Shown here in pieces: positions 33,140 through 44,407 of a stretch of 64,000 nucleotides of DNA. Position 1 is the stretch's first letter. Each line of letters starts with the position of its first letter. The notes beneath the pieces are model-generated. The model did no database searches. It was not told the origin of the DNA and saw nothing but the letters and a program-made list of their open reading frames with translations. A program made the position numbers and the translations under genes. This DNA is from Liopterus haemorrhoidalis (taxonomy: Eukaryota; Arthropoda; Insecta; Coleoptera; Dytiscidae), in NCBI GenBank assembly GCA_963971575.1, contig OZ020620.1, positions 37,215,992-37,279,991 on the forward strand, in the 5' to 3' direction.

Positions 33140-33531
33140 GTAAGACTCGTGTGTATTCACATTTAGGTTAGGTACAACCAATACCTCTCCACACCTTGCA
33201 ATGGAAATATTCACACACTCCTTCATATTCGTCTCAACTATCACTCAACGTTAAGTGACACAGCATGTATTCAATTTTATTTTATTTTTTTATCTCTCAA
33301 AAGATTTTTTGGTATGTTATGGATGGTTAAATTGATCAATATTTTAAACAGGCAACAGTAACTGGATATATAAAGCAAATTTATAAAGTTAATAAACTCT
33401 TGTTTGTTCAATCCCTGCCAATTCATTTTTAATCCGAACGTTCATTTTTGTTCTTGTGATTTTTAAAATTGTGATATAGTTTTCGTTTTTAATAACCTTG
33501 TTTATTTTATGAATAACTAACATCAGAAGTT

Positions 33532-33756
33532 GTACTTTCCCATTTAAGGTGGCAAGACTTTTAGTTAATGGAATTTAAAGAAACTGCCAACATATTTGAC
33601 AAACCTACCTTAGATGTTCTGGGCCTCACACCCTCCCATAAAAAGTAGTACTTGTCCATTTAAGGTTGCAAAACTTTTAGTTAATCGAACTTAAATGAAC
33701 TGTCAACATATTTGATAACCCTACCTTAGATGTTTTGGGCCTCACGCCCACCTTAC
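33532..33756. repeat. Tandem duplication, 116-bp period
   Basis: CATTTAAGGTTGCAAAACTTTTAG-type unit occurs at 33541 and 33657; both copies end in ACCTTAGATGTT(C/T)TGGGCCTCAC. They are about 85-90% alike by eye. Confidence 0.75.
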
Positions 33757-34215
33757 TGACAGAATAAACATGAGCTCCCTTTGCCGAATGGTCAGGGTAA
33801 CTCTTTAAACTTTCTTCGTGCAGAATCTGTCCGTGCCTTTTGTTACACAAAAGTGAGAAAGATGGTGGATCGCTGGAGGGCGAGCCACCTAGAGATGGCA
33901 ACGATTAATCAAATGAAGTAATCGATTATTTTGTTTCACTTAATCGATTAATCATATGATATTTTTAGTTTCGATTAATTAATAATTAATCGATTCATTT
34001 ATTATTAATCGACAACTTTATTTTATTTACAAGAAATTACTTAGTTGGTAGATGACTTTGCTCTCATCTTTTCAATAAAATCCCTAGATTACTAAGCCTT
34101 CAGAACACTCGTTTCCCCCCATCTGGAAAATGAAACTCAACCGCTGCTCATTTCTGCACAATATACTGCTATAGTTTGCGTCCAGTCATTTCAAATAGTC
34201 ACGAGTGAAACGCAA

Positions 34216-34479
34216 TCATCCAGTTCGATAATTTGCGAGAAAAGCCTGGAATGTTACAGGTCTTCCGGATACAAGCCCTTGTTTCCTCAGTCGTCTTTGG
34301 ACAGTTCGTGATGAAATTGCCAAATTTCGATCTTCTTTGAAATGACGTGCGAGAAAAGTTAAGGGCCAGTCAAGATCGCGCAGAACAACAGAGTAAGAAA
34401 TCAGTCGTTTCGAGCACTTATGGCTCGCGGATGATTTGAACCAGGTTTTTTTATATAGAGACCAATTCGCTGATGACAC
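34216..34479 (-). pseudogene. Tc1-like transposase N-terminal fragment
   Basis: The minus frame carries LARHFKEDRNLAISSRTVQR followed by RLRKQGLVSGRP, the second helix-turn-helix of Tc1 transposases (S-x-x-T-V-x-RRL-x-x-x-GL-x-x-RP). About 50 residues are credible; the catalytic core is not recognisable nearby. Confidence 0.6.
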
Positions 34480-34864
34480 TTTATAAAGTAATTAACAGAG
34501 TTTTTAGCTACATACTAAACACCAGCGATATTCCAATACTGCGGCTATCTTCATATAATGGCGCAGCTCGTACAATATCTTCCGGCCACATTTTAATTCT
34601 ACTACACAAAAAAAGACACAGGAGTTTCGAAATTTCTAAGATGGGTAATAGCAAAATTGTATATTAACAATGAGTTATTTGGGTTAAAAGTTACGTACTT
34701 AACATGCGATATTCGTTCAAACGGGCATTATTTATTGTTACAGCCTGTTTAATTAGTAACAAAAAATATTTGTTTATGCAGACATTGTATTTCTTTCCAA
34801 TACTTGTAGTTTCCTAACAAAACTGTTAAATAATTTTATAATAACCTTTAAAATACAACATTAA

Positions 34865-35123
34865 GGCCCGGTCTTTCCACCTTCAGATAAAGTTCCAGGT
34901 AACTATCTGACAGATAAGGTTATTTGTAACTTCATCTGCTGAATAAATGTCAATACCAGTCAGTGAATTCAATACGTCAGTCTCATTATCCGTTAGATAA
35001 CTATCTGATAGATACATTTGTATGGAAAGAAGGGATGACATTTACTCAGCAGATGAAGTTAAAAATAACATTATCTGTCAGATAGTTACCTGGAACTTTA
35101 TCTGAAGGTGGAAAAACCGGGCC
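34865..35123. mobile_element. Tourist-like (PIF/Harbinger) foldback MITE
   Basis: GGCCCGGTCTTTCCACCTTC ... GAAGGTGGAAAAACCGGGCC with arms of about 90 bp and TAA on both flanks (34862-34864, 35124-35126). 259 bp. GATAACTATCTGACAG-type palindromes lie inside each arm. A TAA duplication points to Harbinger mobilisation. Confidence 0.85.
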
Positions 35124-35460
35124 TAAGATAGTCTCTTTTTTTGTCGGCGAGTATATATATATTTTTTTAAATTTTATAATCAATTTATCGATTATTTTCT
35201 ACCAATTTAATCGAAAATCGATTATATCATGTCGATTAATCAAATAATCAATTAATCGATTAATTAATTTTTATTGCCATCTCTAGAGCTACAATAATAA
35301 TATATAATACGTTGAGCCTTTTGGTTTGGAAAGTGTCCCGCAACAGCCTGTGAACAGGATCCGGATTTAAAGGCGTTCTAGTATAATCCTACAAATGGTA
35401 GTTTCGTATCATCTTTCACTCGATAAATGCGTGAACCAATCTCCGAATATTCGGTAGATT

Positions 35461-35689
35461 ATAATATTATGAGGAAGAAATGTGATTCGGACTGGTCAAA
35501 AATTAATACAATATTTTAACTTCGCTAACGTTTCGATTTATATTTTAAATCTTCATCAGAGCTTATTTATTTAAAGACTATTTAACTAAGCTCTGATAAG
35601 GATTTAAATTATAGATTGAAATGTCAGCGGTTAAAATATTGTTGTAATTTCTGACCAGCCCGAATCCCATTACTTCCTCATAATATAAC
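35461..35689. mobile_element. Foldback element
   Basis: ATATTATGAGGAAG..., ACTGGTCA and AATATTTTAAC at the left are matched inverted at the right (35575-35689). The arms, about 100 bp, are diverged, with AAGCTCTGAT around the loop. Confidence 0.7.
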
Positions 35690-36713
35690 TTTTTTCTAAT
35701 TTCTTAGAATGCCTCGTTATTGAACAAGATTCTTTGGTACATTTTTATTTTAAGTGTATCTCGGATATCTTTACCCATAAAAATAAATACTTCAATTGGA
35801 TGGACAAATAGTGTACAAAATATTGCTTAAATATGCAACTAATCGAACTAATATATGCTTGACTTCCTTCCATTTTACTAAGGACCTTCATATAAATTGT
35901 TGCCTGCTTTATATATTGCTCAGTTTCAATTGTTTTTAATAACATACCAGTTTAAACACGCACTTGCACACAATGTACAGACAATTTTCGATTTTTTTTT
36001 TTTAATTATAATTTTTAGGGCTGCATCAATGTTTTCAAAATAATAGCACTAATTACGATTACAGCTAAATTAAACAATAATCAACAGAAAAACTACAGAT
36101 AATATAAACAAATAGGTATTCTAGAAGATATAAAGATATAGGTAATATAGTTTTTCCTAATTTATACAAACAGGCGAATTGTTGTTCATTGAATATATAT
36201 ACCAGTAACCTGACTTCAATAAATGAATAAGTAAAAATTAGGAAAATAAGTATTTTATTAAAATATTGGTTATATTTAGTTGAATAGCTTAGGCCATAAG
36301 TCAAATTATATGTAAAATATAAGTAGCTTAGGTCTATTTGATCCCTCTAAAATACATAATATATATTACATTTAATTTTAAAAGAAGGGTGCATATTTTG
36401 ATTTAATATTAGGTGACAATGGGTGCAATTTTTGCGAACCTAGGTTAGATTTGGGCATACTACCACACAGTCTGTAATCGCTATTTATTTACCAAGGGTG
36501 TTAATAAGATGATTACGCCCGGAGAGCGACGTAATACAACCCGAGAGCCTCTGTTATCATCGTCCTCGGTTATCATCCAGTAACTCAATGGTGCATACAA
36601 GATTTTATTTTAGACATAAAATAAAAAGTACAAATTAACATATTTATACCTATCTGGTAGCCTATGACAATAAACAATTTATAGACAACAAAGTAACATT
36701 GTTTAATCATTTA
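35690..36713. other. Glut1 intron, no gene
   Basis: AT-rich. At 36512-36520 ATTACGCCC opens a segment that may be the left end of the Crypton-like relic (see 36880-37041). Confidence 0.3.
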
Positions 36714-36849
36714 GAACCGGTTTCTGAAAGCTTAGCCGAGTTTAATCTTTTGGTTAAACTCGGTTACAATATAACAATCCCGTAAGTAACCGTAGCAACC
36801 ATTTTCAAACTATTTGGTTATAGTTAACTAGGGTTTCAGAAACCAGCTA
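36714..36849. mobile_element. 136-bp Tourist-like MITE, TTA duplication
   Basis: GAACCGGTTTCTGAAA and TTTCAGAAACCAGC ends with TTA at 36711-36713 and 36850-36852; inner inverted TTAGCCGAGTTTAA and TTAAACTCGG. Confidence 0.8.
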
Positions 36850-36879
36850 TTAATTGTCAGAATTAATTTTACAATCACA

Positions 36880-37041
36880 ATGAATATACAAGAATTACCC
36901 GAATATATCGAGAAAAATGTACGTACAGAAAGTTGGTTACCACTTAAACCTAAACAGAAATATGAAAAAGAATACGAAACCTTTAGACTATGGCAATCAA
37001 AAAATAAGGTACCGGCCGTAAATGAGACTAATATTTGTTGA
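36880..37041 (+). CDS. 53-aa ORF resembling the N-terminus of Crypton-type tyrosine recombinases
   Basis: ATG-to-TGA frame beginning MNIQELPEYIEKNVRTESWL, then KPKQKYEKEYETFRLWQSKN and KV. The L-P-x-K-x-x-x-KY-x-x-x-Y-x-x-F-x-x-W-x-x-x-N pattern is how I recall the N-terminal SAM-like domain of insect Crypton-like recombinases and related host proteins. No catalytic domain follows. The next 10 bp are GGGCGTAAT, the inverse of ATTACGCCC at 36512, so the ORF may close a short element (36512-37051) that a Tourist MITE has entered. It could also be an exon fragment; I see no good donor. Confidence 0.45.
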   Translation: MNIQELPEYIEKNVRTESWLPLKPKQKYEKEYETFRLWQSKNKVPAVNETNIC

Positions 37042-37051
37042 GGGCGTAATG

Positions 37052-39002
37052 AGAGGGCGTTATGGATTCATAATGCTCCGGTTTGTTTTTATTTGTATTT
37101 TTTTATTCTTGTTTGCGTGTTTTGGTTGATACACGTTTTAGATGAATATTATGATTTTATTTTATACATTTAACTAGAAAGACACTGGGTGCGTTTTGTT
37201 GTACCAATTCTGGTTTCGGTTTAATCAGAATACGCGTTTTATTGGGACAATATTCTCATTCTATTCATTCTACTCATTCGATGATTTGAGGTCGAACGAC
37301 TGGAATAAGTGTGGTGGGAATGCAAACTAATATTTCAATGCAGTTGTTTTCATTTGGTTTTTAAATGTAGAATTAAATCTTAGTATTAATGCTTCAAAAT
37401 AATTTTCACTTTTAGGTATTTTCTCATTTTGTGTCCTAAACTAAATGCCTATATAATTTTAATATAGTATTGTAAATCTAAACTTAAAATTTATGTACAT
37501 TTCAATCATTCGTTCTAAAACATTACGTTCTAGAATCTTTCGAAAGTTTTCTGCATTTAATGCGGAAGAGGAAAATTTATGATAGTTTAGTTTTCACACT
37601 CAGCCAGAGTCTAGGATTTTCTATGACCATATGACTTAACTTCCATGCTAATGTCATTCTTATGTTTACTTCACGATCAAAATTGTCATTTTTTTGCACG
37701 TTATTTCTAGTACTTCTAACCAGCCACCAACAAAACGCACCCAATGATATCAATATCTCAATTTTGACAAATCATATTTTGAATGTTGCCTCATCATATG
37801 TGTAGTTCTGTAGTGAAATCCTGTTAATTTTGTATAAATATCGAACAGACTAAATTAAGTTTTTGATGGATATCATTATAACCATTTGAAACTTTTAGAA
37901 ACGTAGTATGGGGACGCAAAATTAAAAAAAGAGCAGAAAGAGTTCAAGTTCGGTTGTTTGGTTAAAAAAAAAAATGCCCACATCTAGCCTATGGTGTATG
38001 CCATTTTGTGGACTAGTATAACCTAGTCTAGTATTAGTATAAAAGATCCTTTTGAAGAACATTCAGAATGTTGAGATAATGCTTTGAAAATAATTTTCTC
38101 GACAATTTGAATGTTTTTTTAGGATAAATAAGCCCTTTATATTCTCAAAAATTTCCAATTCCTACGTAAATTTACCTTTGCCTGATAGTCAATAGATTTT
38201 AGAGGATCGTGCCAAATCTCAGTTTTCTACTAAAATGAAAACTTTGCTATATCCTTACATCATAACTTCAAGGATACAAGTTTAGATAAACATCCAGATT
38301 GGATTGTTAACTATTTATAGTAATTAGGATTCATTGCAGATTTTCAAGATTGCTTTTGTGACTTTTACACATATGCACATAGTGTTTAGCACATGGTTTT
38401 AATTGCAAAAAAAAATGTTGTAACATATATTTTAAATTGTATTTAACGTTTTAGATCAACAGATGAGTATGTGAACATTATACGCGAGACAAAAGCGGAG
38501 CGCATATCGATACATATCTACGTAGAAATAGGTAAAAACAAAATGTGTTGGCTTCCCATTGTAAAAAACATCTTTCATATTAAAAAACATATGTTAGGAT
38601 ATATATACAAACAATAGATTTTATATTGTTCCGTCAATTTAAAATTATCACCAATGGATTTTAGATTTAATTTCATATATATCATAATTGCTGCGTCAAT
38701 TCTGTTCCGTTTGGATTTGGTTGGAAAAACAACTTGGACTATGGACAGTATGGGGAGGTGCGTAGCCCATTTGCCCTTACATAAAAGCCTCTCTTACAAC
38801 AAATTAACAAATGTTAATGTGCTTTGCAAGTAAAACGCTACTGGGAAGCGAGATCTACAGTGACCGACGGTTAGAAAACGTCCTGACAAAACCAACCGGC
38901 CCAAACTTGCTATCTATTAAAGAAAATAGATATTCATTTTGCGAACAATAATTAATTACGTTTGTATGGAATATGATGTCAAAAGACCACTACTCTCTAC
39001 GC
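37052..39002. other. Glut1 intron, no gene
   Basis: Nearly 2 kb without recognisable coding or repeat ends. Confidence 0.35.
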
Positions 39003-39286
39003 CAGTATTTCTCAATCTTTTTACTCTCGTGGCACATTTTCCAAAGAAGACAAATTTCGCGGCCCACCTACTTAGTAATAGAAGAAGAAATTTTGAATGC
39101 AGACGCCCCTGTATTCAGGATATATCAATTTCAATTCGTCGTAAATAGATCCTTCGTGTACTTTATTCTTATAAATGGTATTTACAGACAATGATGTTAC
39201 AATAAAAACAACGCTAGTATTTTTTAAAAAGATTTTGCGGCACGTTTGGAAAAATTTTGCCGCGGCACACCCTTTTGGAAATACTG
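39003..39286. mobile_element. Non-autonomous hAT element (CAGTATTTCTCAA family)
   Basis: Ends CAGTATTTCTCAATC/TTTTGGAAATACTG with 8-bp duplication CTCTACGC/CTCTACTC. The interior is close to 15883-16182 (GCACATTTTCCAAAGAAGA, ATTTCGCGGC, GAATGCAGAC.CCCCTGTATT). 284 bp, non-coding. Confidence 0.87.
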
Positions 39287-39294
39287 CTCTACTC

Positions 39295-40074
39295 AATTCC
39301 GCGTTATTTCAATCTTTCAATACTTTGCATATACTTTTTGCACATTTTAATTCCTACTCCAGCAAGATCACGAATATTCTTCTTCATCTATAGTCTTTGG
39401 TTTGTTGTCATAGACTTACTTTTTACTTAACAGCACCATAAAATCTGTCGTGGTTAAATCTGGTAATTTTGTCGAAATAATATGGTGTATAAAAATGAAA
39501 AGAAATACAAGTATTAAAAATATGGAAATACTGAAAAATCACTAAAAAAACAAACTGAAGCCATTGAAAACGCTTGTTTTTCAATGCTAGGGTAAATATT
39601 TACCTCTGTACCATGAATGATGCGGAATAAGAGTATAATGGACAGAAAGGAGAACTAATGCTTCAGTTATAGAAAGTAGTCCATATCTATCGACGATAGT
39701 ACTCAACAGAGTATAGTCAAAGTTCTTTATTCGCTGGGAATAAGTTCGGCCAATATGCTGCGAATACAAAAACCGTGAATAAGGGACGGTTAAATATATA
39801 GGATTATAGGAGATACGAAAAAAATGACGAATTATTACAAAAAATTTGACCTTGGAGAAGCCGGAGCATAAAGGGCTCCCGGAGTATAACGGGCTCCCCT
39901 CTTTTTGGCTGTTAAAGCATGCCACAATATTTGGGTGCATTCCAATCACGTTCAGTACTTCTAGTGTCCTCCGAGAGTGGTTGTATGACTGAGAGCTGGC
40001 GTTTACATTTTGTAAATTGGTGAAACGTGTTTTTTGCTGTGTTAATATATTTTTCACACATATCCAGACGTTAG
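39295..40074. other. Glut1 intron, no recognised gene
   Basis: A 192-codon minus-strand frame covers 39587-40165 but lacks any family resemblance and overlaps a better-supported + strand relic; I do not call it. Confidence 0.3.
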
Positions 40075-40182
40075 TTGCTCCAGTGCAAAGCATGTGGCAA
40101 GTGGGCACATTGTTCTTGCGCTGGAGAAGATGATAACGATGAGGAATGCACTCACGTGTGTTCATACTGGGACAGATTTTAG
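40075..40182 (+). pseudogene. Cys/His C-terminal scrap, pogo/Tigger-like transposase
   Basis: The frame LLQCKACGKWAHCSCAGEDD continues through D-E-E-C-x-x-x-C to a TAG stop. C-x2-C-x2-W-x-H-x2-C...C-x3-C at the extreme C-terminus is the PHD-like finger many insect pogo-type DDE transposases end in. Only 35 residues remain and the upstream frame is closed. Confidence 0.45.
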
Positions 40183-40973
40183 CTGATTGCCCATTATACC
40201 CCGCCCGTGTTCATTCTGCCTCAACACCGGGGCAAAATGAGCACAAGGAAGCTTTTTTTATATCGTCATAACTTTTATTTTTATATTTTTCTAAGTTTTT
40301 TTACTGTCTGTAATAATTAAACAATAAATCATCCTACGAATAAAAGTATTTCGAAATTCTTTACGATATTCCTTAAGATTTTATTAAAGATAATCCCGTT
40401 AAGTGCCCGTTATGTCCCGGCTTGCCGTACTTTAACAAATCAAAAAATAATTATTATCAGATTTAACAATTGGCTTAAAAAACTGTGTCTTATTTCGCAG
40501 CCTTCAAAGATCCTTTAACTGGGGTGATATTTAGAAGTTTTTTCGTCAATTTTTCGACTTATTTCCATGCAAGAATCAATTTTCACGAAAAAGTTGCAAA
40601 GATCATTAGTCATAATTATTCGCTCTGATTTTTTAAAGTCAATGTCATCTTTTTGGAGCTAGTTGCGGGTTCTTTTTCAACCGGATCTTCGATGTTGAGC
40701 ATAAGTTCTAAGTCAACTTTAGTCAATCTTCATCTTGAGACTCAAGCAACTCCAAAACAAAACTGTGGGTTCGTTCTAAACGAAATGTGCTTAGTCGAAT
40801 TTTGTAAGTTAGTGTAAGTAGTGAGTGATAATAATATCACCATAATTAAAAATAGATAATACTAAACTATCACCAAGTGATTTTCTTAAATTGCGAGATA
40901 GACAAAACGTATTCATGTATAAGTTTTTTAAGGCGAGAAAGGTTCAAACTAAATCTCAACTGAGTATCTAGAA
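40183..40973. other. Glut1 intron, no gene
   Basis: GGGGCAAAATGAGCACAAGG near 40234 and CCCGTTATGTCCCGG near 40405 look like the 3' region of the pogo-like relic; otherwise featureless. Confidence 0.3.
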
Positions 40974-41648
40974 CAGTGGTTCCCAAACTTATTTTGTCGC
41001 GGAACCCCAATGTGGTGTTCAAAAAATTACGGAACCCTTTTATTGGATTTTTTTTATACAACTTTAAATACAAAAAAAAAAAACATGACATTACTGCAAA
41101 CTTTTTCCTTTTACAAATACGATAGAAAAGTAAGAGTTTATAAATTTGTAGTCATTTTCATTGTATTCCTAAAAACTAGAACATTAAAATTAAAAAAAAA
41201 AAAATCATGAATTCATATATTTCATATAATAAATTCATTATTTTGCTTTTTGAATTCTAATATCCTTTCAAAATTTGGTACAATATTGAATAATCAAATT
41301 CGCATATCTGGTGCAGCATTTAGTTTACTGCGATATTTCGATTTTGTATCAGCGTATTTTAAAAATCCAGATTCACACATGTACGTAGTTGCAAACGGTA
41401 CCAAAAACCAAAAATCCCTTTTTGATAAATGAGGATATTGGTCATATATATCAGACCAGAAAGTTTTTTCTGTGTATCTGTATTACATTTATTTTTCTGG
41501 AATACATTTTTAACTAAATCTTAAATACTTTTTTTAAATATTCATTTTTATGAAACAAGAGTGATATAAATAGCACCATGTCCCGTGGAACCCCTGAATT
41601 TTGTCGCGAAACCCTGGGGTTCCGTGGAACACACTTTGGGGAACGCTG
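40974..41648. mobile_element. 675-bp non-autonomous hAT element, copy 1
   Basis: CAGTGGTTCCCAAACTTATT ... TTTGGGGAACGCTG ends with 8-bp duplication ATCTAGAA/TTCTAGAA. The subterminal GTCGCGGAACCCC and AACCCCTGAATTTTGTCGCG motifs are inverted. Exactly the same length as 63112-63786, which is the same element in reverse orientation. Non-coding. Confidence 0.93.
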
Positions 41649-41766
41649 TTCTAGAACAATGCCTAGATTATTATGCTTATGCACGAACGGTAGAATATTG
41701 TTATTTAGTTCAATTCTCCGTGATCCAGACTATTAATAGGGGTAGACTTATTCCCAAAGATCATAA

Positions 41767-42099
41767 CTACTCATTTTTTAGCATTAAGCAGTGGTTATTA
41801 CAATAATGTATAAGAGAAACTAGATCTTGATTCACGGTTTTAACTGCTTCAACTATTGTCCCTGGCTTAAAGGATAAGTGTAATTCGATATCATTGGCAA
41901 AAAGACGAATTTTACAATATTTTATTGCATTTTCCATATCAAAGATATAAATAGAATACAGAATTGGTCCCAGACACGAGCCTTGTGGTACTCCTTTGGA
42001 AACGAATCTATCGTCAGACGTTTTTTTATTCAACAATACTCTGCGTATGGTTATTGAGATTCTACTAAAATTCATTGGTGAAATTTTAAAATTTGACAA
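41767..42099 (-). pseudogene. Non-LTR retrotransposon reverse transcriptase fragment
   Basis: The minus frame contains FVSKGVPQGSCLGPILYSIY, then IFDMENAIKYCKIRLFANDI and VNQDLVSLIHYCNNHCLML. These are RT motifs 4 and 5 (G-V-P-Q-G-S-x-L-G-P; Y-A-D-D, here FAND) of Jockey/CR1-type LINEs. The first catalytic Asp of YADD is changed to Asn, and the frame shifts at the end (VMIFGNKS continues in another frame). About 110 residues of a dead LINE. Confidence 0.85.
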
Positions 42100-42115
42100 C
42101 GGAACATCATCCTAA

Positions 42116-42899
42116 TTAACTTAAGTCTATATAATTGTAAATATATTTCTATTTTAGTGACAGAAACTGCTATTACAGTTTCCTCAAGAAACTATTCATC
42201 TTCTAAGATCGAAGAATGATTATTTTTTGTTTTAATTTATTAACTCCCCGTATATATTCCTAACTAAATACATCGTCCACTCTCCACAATTGTTAGTTTT
42301 TATTTCACATAAAAGCACCCGACTATCACAGTCTCATGTTCATAACAGTGTACATGTTTAATAGATGGCACTAAAATCTACTTCTGCATATATAGGTCCA
42401 GAAAGCTGAACAACATGGCCAACAGAGGCATATAACGAAACAGCCATAAGTCAGCACAATTAATTAGACAAAAAAAATGTAGTAAGAAATATAGAATACT
42501 CAAAGACAATGTATTCTATAACTACAATCATATTGTAAGATAATTTATAATTTTATTTATTTATTTTGTTTTTATTAATATAAACTTGTAAATCGTATTT
42601 GATTACATCCAATCTTGCGAGAGTCATTTTTATTACAAAGGACGTATTTTTCAATACACTATTTCATACACTATATTATTCTCTATGGACGTGATGACTG
42701 CATAAGGAAAAACTTAATCTAGTAAGCTTTGTTTTATGTAGAAAATTTCCAATGGGTCAATTGTATGCCATCCATAACGAGTTCTGTAAGCAATTTATAA
42801 GCATTACAAGTACCTATAAGCAATTAGTTGATTCTACTCCCGTAATACGAGGCATTCCCACAAAGAGTACTCAATTTTTAAAAACTCAAAAAATCTAGT
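42116..42899. other. Glut1 intron, no gene
   Basis: Nothing recognisable on either strand. Confidence 0.3.
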
Positions 42900-42906
42900 T
42901 TGTATT

Positions 42907-43419
42907 TTAGGTATAGGTCATATTTTTTGACGAAGTCGTCTTCCCGATCGATGCACGTTGTGAGTCAAGGTATGAGATTTTTTATACTTGTTTTGAAAAA
43001 ATCTCCTGCTAGTCTAGTCCATTCTTTGACGGCATTCTTGATCTCATCGTCGCTGAAAAACCTGTTTCCATCCATAGACTCCGTGAGAGGTGAACAGATA
43101 GTAATCCGATGGTGCCAGATCGAAGTTGATAATGTCCCATCCGGATGAATACAAAAGTTGCGTTGTGACGTGGGCAGTGCGAGGACATTGTCAACCTAGC
43201 TTACAGCCCCGATCTGGTGCCATCAGATTACCATCTCTCTCAAGCAGTCTATAGGAGGAAAAGGATTTTCCAGTGATGACGAGGTTAAGCATGCCATCAA
43301 AGAATAGATATGGCTGGTGGGAGATTTTTTTGACACAGGTATAAAAAAGCTCATACGGCTCACGACGTGCATCGATTAGGAAGACGATTTCGTCGAAAAC
43401 TAGTAAGACCTATACCTAA
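42907..43419. mobile_element. Palindrome of two inverted mariner 3' ends
   Basis: The outer ends TTAGGTATAGGTC/GACCTATACCTAA and about 200 bp inside them are inverted copies. The left arm, read on -, gives FFSDDEIKNAVKEWTRLAGD and DREDDFVKKY. The right arm, read on +, gives SPDLVPSDYHL and FSSDDEVKHAIKE, then DFF and the same tail with stops. Both are the C-terminal part of a DD34D mariner transposase, so two 3' halves meet head to head. Confidence 0.8.
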
Positions 43420-43511
43420 GACAACTCATTTGATTGTTATTCCAATTTAATATTCCTAGTTGCATAGTGGAATATTCGATCTTTTCTAATTTAATTTCCT
43501 TCATAACTCTA

Positions 43512-43726
43512 AAGCTGCATTCCCACCTCTGTAAATCAACACGTTGTACGCTGTGGATAATTTTTAAACGAGGTCATTTGGTATGATCGGACATGCTCGT
43601 GCTTTGTCGTTGCTATACTACTGTGGAGCGATATAGTACGAGCTTGTCCGATCATACCAATTGCACTCGTTTAAAAACTATCCACAACGCACAGAGTGTT
43701 AAATTACTGAGGTCTGAATGCAGCTT
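43512..43726. mobile_element. 215-bp foldback MITE (AAGCTGCATTC family)
   Basis: AAGCTGCATTC...GAATGCAGCTT flanked by TA. Arms of about 100 bp include TGGTATGATCGGACA and TTTTTAAACGAG with their inverses. Related ends (AAGCCGCATTCAGA) bound 45538-46327. Confidence 0.8.
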
Positions 43727-43739
43727 TATAATAAAGAAT

Positions 43740-44190
43740 TAAGCAACGATTTCCAAAAATCTGTATATTGTTTACGGAACGCGTTACAGGTCATACAGAA
43801 TTTACCCATAAGTTTTTTTTTAGACCATTTTCAAATGATTTATTAATAGAACTGTTCGTAATCATTTTCAATGGTTTATTATCATCGGACGCAAAATCTG
43901 TAAAAATTAACATTTATGATACGCGTCCTAGACGGAGACAATGGCTTAGGCAGGTACGGAGTTCAAACCCCACCACGAAGACAGTGTTTTTGTCATCATT
44001 ATTACTTCAATTCGACCTCTTCAATCAGTTTTTTTTTTTGTTTTTTAGAAGTTCTTTTTAAATCCTTTCCTCGTAAAGAAATCCTACGTCACTAGGCGTA
44101 GATGCTGTGCACAAAAAATAACTGGGTGCCTAAAATACCTTTCTTATGACCCCAGCAATGTTATCTCATTTTATTTTTTATTTTATTTGT
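43740..44190. other. Intron with a weak tRNA-like SINE scrap
   Basis: GGAGTTCAAACCCCACC at about 43957 is a fair B box, but the A box and tail are unclear. No gene. Confidence 0.25.
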
Positions 44191-44196
44191 GGTCTT

Positions 44197-44383
44197 ATAG
44201 GCCATTCCAAACGATTACGGCGGAACTAACTGGAATTTTCATTTTTGTAAGTTGTCATAAGCTCTTCTTTTATGGTTTGAAGTAGGCTTTTGCTAAACAA
44301 AATTATCAAAAGCATCACTTAATCCGTAAAAGTTATTAAAATAGAAAATCTAGTTCCACCTAAATCAAAGAAACGGGCTGTAG
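44197..44383. mobile_element. GGCGGAACTAG-family element, short complete copy
   Basis: ATAGGCCATTCCAAACG and GGCGGAACTAACTGGAATTT at the left, CTAGTTCCACCTAAATCAAA at the right; 187 bp. This intact copy identifies the hAT insertion in the one at 15860. Confidence 0.7.
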
Positions 44384-44407
44384 CTATTGATGGCCATTAA
44401 ACAATAT

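Larger units (their letters stand above)
33890..35285. mobile_element. hAT-like element with ATCGATTAAT subterminal repeats
   Basis: Ends TAGAGATGGCAA/TTGCCATCTCTA fit the hAT Y-A-R-N-G rule. Flanks GAGCCACC (33882-33889) and GAGCTACA (35286-35293) are an 8-bp duplication with two changes. About 100 bp inside each end is dense in ATCGATTAAT-type palindromes. It contains a Tc1 fragment and a Harbinger MITE, so it has served as an insertion target. Confidence 0.75.

Noticed and set aside
39587..40165. 192-codon minus-strand open frame, the second-longest in the window
   Set aside because: No signal, membrane or domain pattern; low-complexity-free but unrecognisable residues; it overlaps a better-supported Cys/His relic on the other strand. 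Treated as chance.
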